In this document: piece after piece, positions 1 to 5,994 of the stretch
Numbering within the stretch: the first letter of the stretch is position 1
Layout of the letters: each line of letters begins with the position of its first letter
From: DASVDK01 sp036381125 [NCBI: Thermodesulfobacteriota bacterium]
Lineage (GTDB): Bacteria; DASVDK01
NCBI GenBank assembly: GCA_036381125.1
Contig: DASVDK010000229.1
Span: 1 to 10,781 of the forward strand
Direction of reading: 5' to 3'
DNA: 10,781 nt
Position numbers and translations under genes: made by a program
Notes under the pieces: generated by a model
The model's input: the letters and a program-made list of their open reading frames with translations, nothing else
Told to the model about the DNA's origin: nothing
Database searches by the model: none

Positions 1-466
1 CCGCGGGCAGCACGCGCTCGCCGGCCGGCACGTCCTGACCCGCCGGCCGGACGTGCGCGCCCCGCTCGGCCCCCGCGAGGAGCCGCACCCGGCCGTCACG
101 CGGCTCCGCATCCTCGATCGGGATCACCGTGTCGGCGCCCACCGGCAGGGGCGCACCCGTCATGATCCGGGCCGCCTCGCCGGGCCCGATGGCGCGCGTC
201 GGCATCCGGCCGGCGGCGATCTCGTCGACGACCGCCAGCTCGAGGGGCCGTTCGCGCGAGGGGGGTGCCGCGGCGAGGTCGTCGTGGCGGACCGCGAAGC
301 CGTCCATCGCCGAGTTGGCCCAGGGGGGAATCGGCCGATCGGCCGTCACGTCCTCGGCGAGGACACGGCCCACCGCCGAGAGCAGGTCGGTCCGCTCGGT
401 GCCGATCGGGGCCACGGCGCGCAGGATCTGCCGGATCGCCTCGTCGACGCTGAGGCTCGTCTGCAT
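1..466 (-). CDS. moeA: Molybdopterin molybdotransferase MoeA, N-terminal part (cut by window edge)
   Basis: MoeA inserts molybdate into adenylylated molybdopterin, the last step of making the molybdenum cofactor in the cytoplasm. Only the first 155 codons are present; the frame runs open off the left edge. Visible motifs are GRVLAEDV (residues 33-40), PPWANSAMDGFAVR (47-60, the family's signature SAMDGYA stretch), IMTGAPLPVGADTV (101-114) and the RPAGQDV segment (140-146), in the order and spacing usual for MoeA domains I and II. The ATG at 466 is chosen because the conserved N-terminus (MQTSLSVDEA) starts there and only 77 bases separate it from the preceding gene. No Shine-Dalgarno sequence is visible; the codon is preceded by an extended -10 box, suggesting a leaderless mRNA. 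The molybdotransferase catalytic domain itself lies outside the window. Identification is secure; whether the full gene is intact cannot be seen. Confidence 0.95.
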   Translation of the reverse strand, partial: MQTSLSVDEAIRQILRAVAPIGTERTDLLSAVGRVLAEDVTADRPIPPWANSAMDGFAVRHDDLAAAPPSRERPLELAVVDEIAAGRMPTRAIGPGEAARIMTGAPLPVGADTVIPIEDAEPRDGRVRLLAGAERGAHVRPAGQDVPAGERVLPA

Positions 467-482
467 GGCCCAAACGATAGCA
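467..482 (-). promoter_or_regulatory. Putative extended -10 promoter for moeA, leaderless
   Basis: Reading the minus strand, TGC-TATCGT (positions 482 to 474) matches the extended -10 form TGn-TAnnnT. Position +1 falls at 467 or 466, that is on or next to the A of the moeA ATG. No good -35 hexamer is seen about 17 nt upstream, where the terminator stem of the previous gene lies. The absence of any Shine-Dalgarno sequence before the ATG agrees with a leaderless transcript. This is inferred from the sequence only. Confidence 0.4.
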
Positions 483-515
483 AAAGGCCCGGGGCGCCGA
501 AGGGCGCGCCGGGCC
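482..515 (-). terminator. Rho-independent terminator of the lytic transglycosylase gene
   Basis: Arms 486-497 and 504-515 pair over 12 positions with one G-G mismatch (493/508) and a 6-nt loop containing TTCG when read on the minus strand. On that strand the stem is followed at once by TTTT (485-482). It lies 29 bases after the stop codon of the minus-strand transglycosylase gene, the right place and direction for an intrinsic terminator. The T run is short (four), but the stem is almost entirely G-C. Confidence 0.75.
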
Positions 516-543
516 CCGGTTTTCCGGCCGCGGACGCGGTCGC

Positions 544-2811
544 CTACGTCTCGCCGGCGACCTCGATGACGATCCGTTCCCCCGCCTTGAGCACGTGGCG
601 ACGGGAGAAGTTGTTCCAGCGCCGCAGGTCGGCGACGCTCACGTCGTAGCGGGCCGCGATCTCGCTGAGGGTGTCGCCGCGGCGCACCTCGTAGCGAATG
701 GTGCGCGCGCGCTTCGACGGCATGATGATCAGCGATTCGCCCGCCTTCAGCACGTGCCGGGGGGACAGGCGGTTCCACCGGCGGAGGTCCGCGACGCTGA
801 CGCCGTACCGCTCGCCGATCTCCCAGAGGGTCTCGCCGCGGCGCACCCGGTGGCGCGTGGTCCCGGCAGCCGGCAACTCGCCGCGCGCCGAGAACCGCGC
901 CGGCGCCCGCCGCGACGTGGCGACCGTGCGGCGTCCGGGCCTGACCTCGCCGTCACCGTCCTGGCCGCGCGCGATGTAGGCCCGATCGGCCGGGATCGGC
1001 ACGATCAGGCTCTGGCCGACCCGGATCAGGCTGCCCCGCAGGCCGTTCATGCGGCGCACCTGCGCGAGGTCGACGCCGTAGCGCGAGGCGATGCGCGAGA
1101 GCGTCTCGCCCGCCCGGACGATGTGGCGGCGATAGGTGATCCGCTCCGACGGCGCGATGCGGCCGAAGTTCTTGAGGAACGTCTCCCGCGTGCCGAACGG
1201 GATCTTCACCTGGTAGCCGGGGTAGTTGGGCGGGGTGGCCCATCGCCGCAGCTCGGGGTTGAGCGCCTTGATCTCCTCGTACGTGGTCCCCGCCGCGCGG
1301 GCGATCACCGCGAGGTCGGTGGCGTCGGAGATCTCCACCTTGTCGTAGACCAGCGGCTCCTGGTACTCGATGTCCGTGAAGCCGTACTTCTCCGGGCTCT
1401 TCGCGATGAGGGCCGCCGCGATCAGCTTGGGCACGTAGTCGCGCGTCTCGGCCGCCAGGTAGCGCCGCTCGGCGATGTGCCAGAAGGCCGCGTCACGCGC
1501 CGCGGCGATCTCCTCCTCCTCCGCCTCCTCGACGTCGAGGTCCAGGCTGACCCGCCGCATGGCTCGCACGATGCGGCCCTCGCCGGCGTTGTAGCCGGCC
1601 GCGGCCAGGTACCAGGAGCCGAACATGTCGTGCAGGTCGCTCAGGTAGTTGGCGGCCGCGATGGTGGACTTCTCCGGGTCCCGCCGCTCGTCGATCCACC
1701 AGTCGATGCGCAGTCCGTAGCGCCGGGCGGTGCTCTTGATGAACTGCCAGGGGCCGACGGCCGAGGCGTGGCTGCGGGCTCGCGTGGAGAAGCCGCTCTC
1801 GATGAGCGCCAGGTAGACGAGGTCCGACGGCAGCCCCTTCTCCTTGAGGATGGCCTGCATCATCGGGATGTACCGCTCGGAGCGGGCGAGCCAGACCACC
1901 ATGTGCTTGCGGCCGACCGTCTGGAAGTAGTCGAGCCACCGCTCGACCTTCCGGTTCACGACGATCGGGATGTCGAACTCGGGCTCGGCGTCCGCGACCG
2001 CGTCGCCGGTCTCGGGGACGGCCTCCTTGATCTTCTCGTTCTCGTCCTCGAGGCTCGGCAGGTCGAGCTCCACGCTCTCGGCCTGGCCGGTCTTGCCGCG
2101 GTCGACCTCGACCTCCACCTTGTTCTTGTCGGGCGTCTCGTGGACGTCGACCGAGCTGGGCGTTGCGGCCGCCTCCGGCCGGGCCGGCGACGGAGACGGC
2201 GCAGCAGGCAGGGCCGAAGCGGCCACGCTGCCGACGGCCACCGCCCCCTCGCCGGTCGGCGACGCGCTCGGCGTGGCGACCGTCTCCGTTCCTGCCGGCG
2301 ACGAACGAGGCGTGGCGCCCGCCGCCGCCCGTGCCGGCGACGGAGATGGTGCGGTCGGCAGAGCCGAAGGAGAGCTCCCGACCGTCTGATCCGAAGGAGA
2401 CGGCGCGGCGGAAAGCGCCGGCGAGGCCGCCTCCCCGCCGACGACCGCCTCGACCGCCGGAGACGACGACTCCGGCCGGTTCACGGACGGCGACGGCACC
2501 GGCTCGGCGGCCGAGAAGGGGGAGGACATCGGGACCGGCGTGGGGGCGAACGCAGCAGGGGTGACGGGGACGACCGGGGCGGAACTCGGCAGGCCGGGCC
2601 GCGCCTCGACCGGCGCGTCGACGCGCGTCGGCGCGAGGGCGCCCGAGAGCCCGGGCGGCGCCGCCATCGGGACGACGAACTCGGCCGGCGCGGCGAACGC
2701 CTCGGCCGCCTCGAGCCCCGCCGCGAAGGCGCGCTCGCCGGAGACGAGCGGCATCGCGACCGTGGTCGCCACGAGCAGGAGTACTCTCGGGAGTCGGGTG
2801 GGGAGCGCCAA
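544..2811 (-). CDS. mltD: Secreted lytic murein transglycosylase (MltD type) with three LysM repeats
   Basis: This enzyme cleaves the MurNAc-GlcNAc bond of peptidoglycan in the periplasm; the LysM repeats hold it on the glycan. With a TTG start (2811) it has 755 residues. Residues 1-30 form a signal peptide (hydrophobic core [10 protein letters not shown], likely cut after AFA). Residues 31-225 are Pro/Ser/Ala-rich low-complexity sequence and 226-285 are charged. An SLT domain spans about 290-420, with the catalytic Glu338 in ALIESGF, then AVGPWQF (351-357) and [11 protein letters not shown] (404-414). LysM repeats lie at about 561-606, 653-697 and 706-750. The start is chosen from the GGAGG on the minus strand (2824-2820), 8 nt before the TTG; a GTG at 2820 is in frame but overlaps that ribosome site. 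No lipobox Cys is seen at the signal-peptide end, unlike E. coli MltD, so it is probably soluble or outer-wall-bound. The linker is long for the family and internally repeated. It is divergent from the lipoprotein gene at 3029. Confidence 0.93.
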   Translation of the reverse strand: MALPTRLPRVLLLVATTVAMPLVSGERAFAAGLEAAEAFAAPAEFVVPMAAPPGLSGALAPTRVDAPVEARPGLPSSAPVVPVTPAAFAPTPVPMSSPFSAAEPVPSPSVNRPESSSPAVEAVVGGEAASPALSAAPSPSDQTVGSSPSALPTAPSPSPARAAAGATPRSSPAGTETVATPSASPTGEGAVAVGSVAASALPAAPSPSPARPEAAATPSSVDVHETPDKNKVEVEVDRGKTGQAESVELDLPSLEDENEKIKEAVPETGDAVADAEPEFDIPIVVNRKVERWLDYFQTVGRKHMVVWLARSERYIPMMQAILKEKGLPSDLVYLALIESGFSTRARSHASAVGPWQFIKSTARRYGLRIDWWIDERRDPEKSTIAAANYLSDLHDMFGSWYLAAAGYNAGEGRIVRAMRRVSLDLDVEEAEEEEIAAARDAAFWHIAERRYLAAETRDYVPKLIAAALIAKSPEKYGFTDIEYQEPLVYDKVEISDATDLAVIARAAGTTYEEIKALNPELRRWATPPNYPGYQVKIPFGTRETFLKNFGRIAPSERITYRRHIVRAGETLSRIASRYGVDLAQVRRMNGLRGSLIRVGQSLIVPIPADRAYIARGQDGDGEVRPGRRTVATSRRAPARFSARGELPAAGTTRHRVRRGETLWEIGERYGVSVADLRRWNRLSPRHVLKAGESLIIMPSKRARTIRYEVRRGDTLSEIAARYDVSVADLRRWNNFSRRHVLKAGERIVIEVAGET

Positions 2812-2819
2812 CGTGCACA

Positions 2820-2824
2820 CCTCC
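2820..2824 (-). promoter_or_regulatory. Shine-Dalgarno site that sets the TTG start of the transglycosylase
   Basis: On the minus strand GGAGG is followed by 8 nt and then TTG (2811-2809). The signal peptide begins directly after this TTG. Longer in-frame starts further upstream, such as an ATG at 3030, would read through the divergent promoters and add an arginine-rich segment before the signal peptide, so they are unlikely. Confidence 0.7.
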
Positions 2825-2882
2825 GACGAAGTCGAACCCGTGGCCCCGGCCCGACTCCGCGGACCGTGCGCGGCTGCGTGCG

Positions 2883-2912
2883 AACGTACCCGAGCCGACC
2901 GCCGCCTGTCAA
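2883..2912 (-). promoter_or_regulatory. Putative sigma-70 promoter for the transglycosylase gene
   Basis: On the minus strand a perfect -35 TTGACA (2912-2907) is followed by an 18-nt spacer and the -10 hexamer TACGTT (2888-2883). Transcription would begin near 2876, leaving a leader of about 65 nt before the TTG start. The -35 is exact and the -10 matches three or four consensus positions, which is good for such GC-rich DNA. Confidence 0.55.
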
Positions 2913-2938
2913 CCCGAAACAGGAGCGAAGTCGGCGGT

Positions 2939-2966
2939 TTGACAGCGATCCCCGCCGCGCTACGCT
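2939..2966 (+). promoter_or_regulatory. Putative sigma-70 promoter for the aromatic lipoprotein gene
   Basis: A perfect -35 TTGACA (2939-2944), a 16-nt spacer and -10 TACGCT (2961-2966) would start transcription near 2973, giving a leader of about 56 nt. Only 26 bases separate its -35 from the -35 of the divergent minus-strand promoter, so a regulator bound between them could act on both genes. Confidence 0.5.
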
Positions 2967-2988
2967 TCGCCGGAGAGCGATTCTCAGG

Positions 2989-3014
2989 GATCGGGGCCCA
3001 TTTCTCGCCCGATC
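2989..3014 (+). other. Hairpin in the lipoprotein 5' leader, next to the ribosome site
   Basis: Arms GATCGGG (2989-2995) and CCCGATC (3008-3014) form a perfect 7-bp stem with a 12-nt loop. The stem ends 3 nt before the Shine-Dalgarno sequence GGAGG (3018-3022). A competing pairing, GCGAT with ATCGC (3012-3016), is also possible. It could influence ribosome access, but chance pairing in GC-rich DNA is a real alternative. Confidence 0.3.
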
Positions 3015-3028
3015 GCTGGAGGGAGCCC

Positions 3029-3718
3029 ATGACACGAGGGGCGCAGCTGGCACTCGTGGCCGCGGCGGTGGTGGTGACCGGGTGTGCCGGCAGCCCGCGT
3101 GCCGAGGCGCCGCAGCCGCCGCCCGCGCAGACGGTACGCGCGGGCGGCCTGGCGCTGACGGCGGTGGCCGATCAGTGGCGCGCCTTCCCGCCCGATCTCG
3201 ATCGCTACTACCTGGCGATCGAGACGACGGTCGAGAACTCGCGAGAGGCGCCGGTGGAGCTTCGCTTCGAGGACTTCGCGCTCCTCGATCCGTCCGGCGG
3301 CGTCCGCACCGCCGTCGCGCCTCGCGACGCGACGATCGCCCTCTTCGGCCACTACGGCCGCCAGCGCAGCGACGCAACGCCTCGGCTCCGCCCCGTCACG
3401 ACCTATTTCGGCTTCGGCGCCCACTTCGGGTATCCGTACTACGGCTGGCCGTACTACTACGACCCGTACTACGATCCCTACTGGTACTGGCCGCCGCCCG
3501 GGTACTACTACCGGCCCGCGCCGCGCCGGCGGACGTACGAAGAGGCGACGGGCGACCTCATCCGATACGGTCTCAAGGCCGGGCCGGTCGCGGCCGGAGC
3601 CACCATCAGCGGCTTCCTCTACTTCCCGCGCGGCGAGGGAGAGGCGACGCACCTCCGCCTGCGCTGGTCGGCGCCCGGCCTCGAGGCGCCGCTCGTGGCG
3701 CCGGTCGCCGGCGACTGA
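3029..3718 (+). CDS. Putative lipoprotein with a Tyr/Trp-rich tract, unknown function
   Basis: A 229-residue protein starting at ATG 3029, preceded by GGAGG (3018-3022) with a 6-nt gap. Residues 1-19 are a lipoprotein signal peptide with lipobox VTGC; Cys19 would be lipidated, and the next residue is Ala rather than Asp, which suits outer-membrane sorting in enterobacterial rules. A Pro/Ala segment (20-40) leads into residues 41-120, which look like a beta-rich domain ([10 protein letters not shown]..., [27 protein letters not shown]), reminiscent of DUF4352-type immunoglobulin-like lipoprotein domains; this likeness is only by eye. Residues 126-161 contain 20 aromatic residues in 36, mostly Tyr, with YYDP repeated and short YY/PYY units. 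The domain seems to resume at 185-215 ([25 protein letters not shown]), so the aromatic tract looks like a surface loop or insertion. No enzyme motif is seen. It is divergent from the murein transglycosylase, so an envelope role is plausible but not shown. Confidence 0.85.
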   Translation: MTRGAQLALVAAAVVVTGCAGSPRAEAPQPPPAQTVRAGGLALTAVADQWRAFPPDLDRYYLAIETTVENSREAPVELRFEDFALLDPSGGVRTAVAPRDATIALFGHYGRQRSDATPRLRPVTTYFGFGAHFGYPYYGWPYYYDPYYDPYWYWPPPGYYYRPAPRRRTYEEATGDLIRYGLKAGPVAAGATISGFLYFPRGEGEATHLRLRWSAPGLEAPLVAPVAGD

Positions 3719-3742
3719 GCGGGGGTCAGGGCTCGACCCCGC
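3719..3742 (+). terminator. Hairpin after the lipoprotein gene, possible terminator
   Basis: Directly after the stop codon, GGGGTC (3722-3727) pairs perfectly with GACCCC (3735-3740) around a 7-nt loop; GC at 3719-3720 and 3741-3742 extends the stem past a one-base bulge. No run of T follows, so intrinsic termination would be weak. It sits just before the dusB promoter, where a boundary is expected. Confidence 0.4.
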
Positions 3743-3743
3743 C

Positions 3744-3772
3744 TTGCCGATCCCCCGCACCCCCGCTAGAAT
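3744..3772 (+). promoter_or_regulatory. Sigma-70-type promoter for the dusB-ntrBC-thiE operon
   Basis: TTGCCG (3744-3749), a 17-nt spacer and TAGAAT (3767-3772, five of six matches to TATAAT) give a start near 3779 and a leader of about 26 nt. This is the most A/T-rich point in the gap before dusB. No sigma-54 (-24/-12) element is seen here, so direct feedback by the NtrC it transcribes is not indicated. Confidence 0.6.
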
Positions 3773-3804
3773 GCCCAAACTTTAGTCAGTCCTGTCGAGG
3801 TCCC

Positions 3805-4854
3805 ATGCAGATCGGTTCCCTCACGCTCGAGAACAACCTGGTCCTCTCGCCGATGGCGGGGGTAACCGACCTGGTCTACCGGCAGCTCGCCCGCGAGCAC
3901 GGCTGCGCGCTGGCGCTCACCGAGATGGTGAGCGCCGCAGGGCTCACGCGCGGCAGCGGCAAGTCGTTCGCCCTCATGCGCAAGCACGGGGCGGAGCGTC
4001 CGCTCGGCGTCCAGCTCTTCGGCGGCGTCCCGTCCGAGCTGGCCGAGGCGGCCAGGATCGCGGAGGCCGAAGGGGCCGATCTCATCGACGTGAACTTCGG
4101 CTGCCCGGTGAAGAAGGTGACGCGCTACGGCGCCGGCTCGGCGCTCCTGCGCGAGCCGCTCAAGGTGGCCGAGATCCTCCGGACCATCCGCGCGGCGATC
4201 CGCATCCCGCTCACGCTCAAGATCCGCATGGGGTGGGACGCGACCTCGCGCAACTACCGCGAGATCGGCCGCATCGCGGAGGCGGAGGGCGCGGCCGCGA
4301 TCACGATGCACGGCCGGACGGTCAAGCAGATGTACACGGGCCGGGCGGACTGGGAGGCCATCGGCGACCTCAAGCAGACCGTCCGCATCCCGGTGCTCGG
4401 CTCGGGCGACCTCTTCTCGGCCGACGCCATCGTCCGGATGCTTCGCGAGACCGGCGCCGACGGGGCGTTCGTCGCCCGCGGCTCCATGGGCAACCCGTGG
4501 ATCTTCGAGGAGACCCTGGCGAAGCTCGGCCGACGGGGCCCGTTCCGGCCGCCGACGGCGGCCGAGATTCGCCGCCAGGTCCACCTCCACTACGACCTCC
4601 AGGTGGAGGTCTTCGGCGAGGCCCGGGCGGTGCGCGAGATGCGCAAGCACCTCGCGTGGTACACGAAGGGGCTGCCCGACGGCGGCGAGTTCCGCAACAC
4701 CGTGAACCGGCTCGATCGCGCCGACGCCGTGCGCGAGACCATCGAGCGCTTCTTCGATCGGGTCGAGCGGATCAAGGGCGACGAGCCGCTGCCGCGCGGC
4801 GGCGCCGCCTCGGAACAGGACCGCTGCGACGCGCCGGCCGTCTGCGCCGTCTAG
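3805..4854 (+). CDS. dusB: tRNA-dihydrouridine synthase, DusB/NifR3 type
   Basis: A flavin enzyme that uses NADPH to reduce specific uridines in the tRNA D-loop to dihydrouridine. The 349-residue product has the TIM-barrel motifs in order: LSPMAGVTD (14-22, FMN pocket), VNFGCPVKKV (96-105) with the catalytic Cys100, LKIRMGW (138-144), ITMHGRT (166-172), GSGDL (199-203, where GNGDI is commoner) and ARGSMGNPWIF (224-234, FMN phosphate). The C-terminal helical part with LAWYTKGLP (283-291) is typical of DusB. The last 20 or so residues, beyond about 325, are a variable tail. The ATG at 3805 is preceded by GAGG with a 4-nt gap and begins directly with the conserved MQIGSLTLEN. It is the first gene of the operon, 8 nt before ntrB. 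The same gene order was described as nifR3-ntrB-ntrC in alphaproteobacteria. Family assignment is firm; which uridine is modified is inferred from the subfamily. Confidence 0.95.
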   Translation: MQIGSLTLENNLVLSPMAGVTDLVYRQLAREHGCALALTEMVSAAGLTRGSGKSFALMRKHGAERPLGVQLFGGVPSELAEAARIAEAEGADLIDVNFGCPVKKVTRYGAGSALLREPLKVAEILRTIRAAIRIPLTLKIRMGWDATSRNYREIGRIAEAEGAAAITMHGRTVKQMYTGRADWEAIGDLKQTVRIPVLGSGDLFSADAIVRMLRETGADGAFVARGSMGNPWIFEETLAKLGRRGPFRPPTAAEIRRQVHLHYDLQVEVFGEARAVREMRKHLAWYTKGLPDGGEFRNTVNRLDRADAVRETIERFFDRVERIKGDEPLPRGGAASEQDRCDAPAVCAV

Positions 4855-4862
4855 GGTTGGCG

Positions 4863-5990
4863 ATGCCGAGCGAGGGGTACTATGAGGACATCCTCGACTC
4901 GCTCGACGACGCCGTCGTCGTCCTCGACCCCGCCGGCGTGGTCGTCGCCGTGAACCAGTCGGCCGAGGCGCTGATGGGGCTGTCGCGCACGACGGCGATC
5001 GGCTCGAGGCTCGAGACCCTCCTCCCCCGGGCCGACGCCCTCCACGCGCTCGCGGCGCGCTGCCTCCAGTCGGGCCTCTCCTGCGCCGACCCGGACGTCG
5101 CGCTCGAGGGGCGCCGCGGCGCGCGCAGCTCGGTCTCGGTCGTCTGCTCGCCGCTCACGCGCCGCGACGGCTCGGCCGACGGCGCCGTGCTCGCGCTGCG
5201 GGACCTGTCGCGCCTCAGGGCGCTCGACGCCGAGGCCCGGCGCGCCGACCGGCTCGGCGGGTGGGCCACCCTGGCCGCCGGCATCGCGCACGAGGTCAAG
5301 AACCCCCTCGGCGGCATCAAGGGCGCGGCCCAGCTCCTGCGCGACGAGTTGGCCGGCCACGCGGCGCTCGACGGCTACCGGGAGTACATCGACGTCATGA
5401 TCCGCGAGGTGGGTCGGATCGACCGGCTCCTGACGGAGCTGCTCACCTTCTCGGAGCCGCGGCCGCCCCGCTTCGCGCCGGTCAACCTGAACGGCCTGCT
5501 CGACACGATCCTCCTCCTGCAGACGACGAGCGAAGCTCGCGGCCAGGCGACCATCGTGAAGGAGTTCGACCCGTCCCTCCCCGAGGTGCAGGGCGACGCC
5601 GAGCAGCTCACGCAGGTCTTCCTGAACCTCGTCAAGAACGGGCTCGAGGCCATGGGGGGGAAGGGCGTCCTGCGGGTCGTGTCACGGCTCGACACCGACT
5701 ACCGGATCCGGTCCCGGGACAGCCAGGGCGGGCGCCGCACGCAGGTGGTGGCCATCGACGTGTCGGACAGCGGACCGGGGATCTCGCCGGACGACCAGGC
5801 GAAGCTGTTCACCCCCTTCTTCACCACGAAGGGGCGCGGCACCGGCCTGGGGCTGGTTCTCTCGCACCGCATCGTCCACGCCCATCGCGGCACGATGGCC
5901 GTCGCGAGCACCCCCGGGCGGGGGACCACGTTCACGACCTGGCTGCCCGTGAGCCCGGAGGGGCTCGCGACCGGCGCCGACAACGGGTGA
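4863..5990 (+). CDS. ntrB: Two-component sensor histidine kinase, NtrB (GlnL) type
   Basis: A cytoplasmic histidine kinase of 375 residues that should phosphorylate the response regulator encoded next. No membrane segment is visible. Residues 5-118 form a PAS domain (ILDSLDDAVVVLDPAGVVVAVNQSAE). The H-box AGIAHEVKNPLGGIKGAAQLL (139-159) contains the phosphorylated His143 and is the NtrB signature almost word for word. The ATPase domain shows the N-box NLVKNGLEAM (255-264), the G1 box DSGPGI (302-307), the F-box LFTPFFTTK (315-323) and the G2 box GRGTGLGL (324-331). The stretch between the N- and G1 boxes is long and basic (about 275-293), as is usual in NtrB. The ATG at 4863 lies 8 nt after the dusB stop with only a weak GGGTTGG upstream, so translation is probably coupled. 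In known NtrB proteins kinase and phosphatase activity is set by PII protein; no PII gene lies in this window. Confidence 0.92.
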   Translation: MPSEGYYEDILDSLDDAVVVLDPAGVVVAVNQSAEALMGLSRTTAIGSRLETLLPRADALHALAARCLQSGLSCADPDVALEGRRGARSSVSVVCSPLTRRDGSADGAVLALRDLSRLRALDAEARRADRLGGWATLAAGIAHEVKNPLGGIKGAAQLLRDELAGHAALDGYREYIDVMIREVGRIDRLLTELLTFSEPRPPRFAPVNLNGLLDTILLLQTTSEARGQATIVKEFDPSLPEVQGDAEQLTQVFLNLVKNGLEAMGGKGVLRVVSRLDTDYRIRSRDSQGGRRTQVVAIDVSDSGPGISPDDQAKLFTPFFTTKGRGTGLGLVLSHRIVHAHRGTMAVASTPGRGTTFTTWLPVSPEGLATGADNG

Positions 5991-5994
5991 CACG

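Noticed and set aside
595-2800. Long open frames on the plus strand opposite the transglycosylase gene
   Set aside because: They give Arg/Asp/Gly-rich low-information protein with no motif. They arise because stop codons are rare in GC-rich DNA; the minus-strand frame has SLT and LysM domains.
2812-3030. A start of the transglycosylase at ATG 3030 on the minus strand
   Set aside because: It would put about 73 Arg/Ser-rich residues before a clear signal peptide and read through both divergent promoters; TTG 2811 has a good GGAGG.
3719-3804. Sigma-54 promoter before dusB for NtrC autoregulation
   Set aside because: No GG-N10-GC element of the TGGCAC...TTGC kind is present; the gap shows a sigma-70-type promoter instead.
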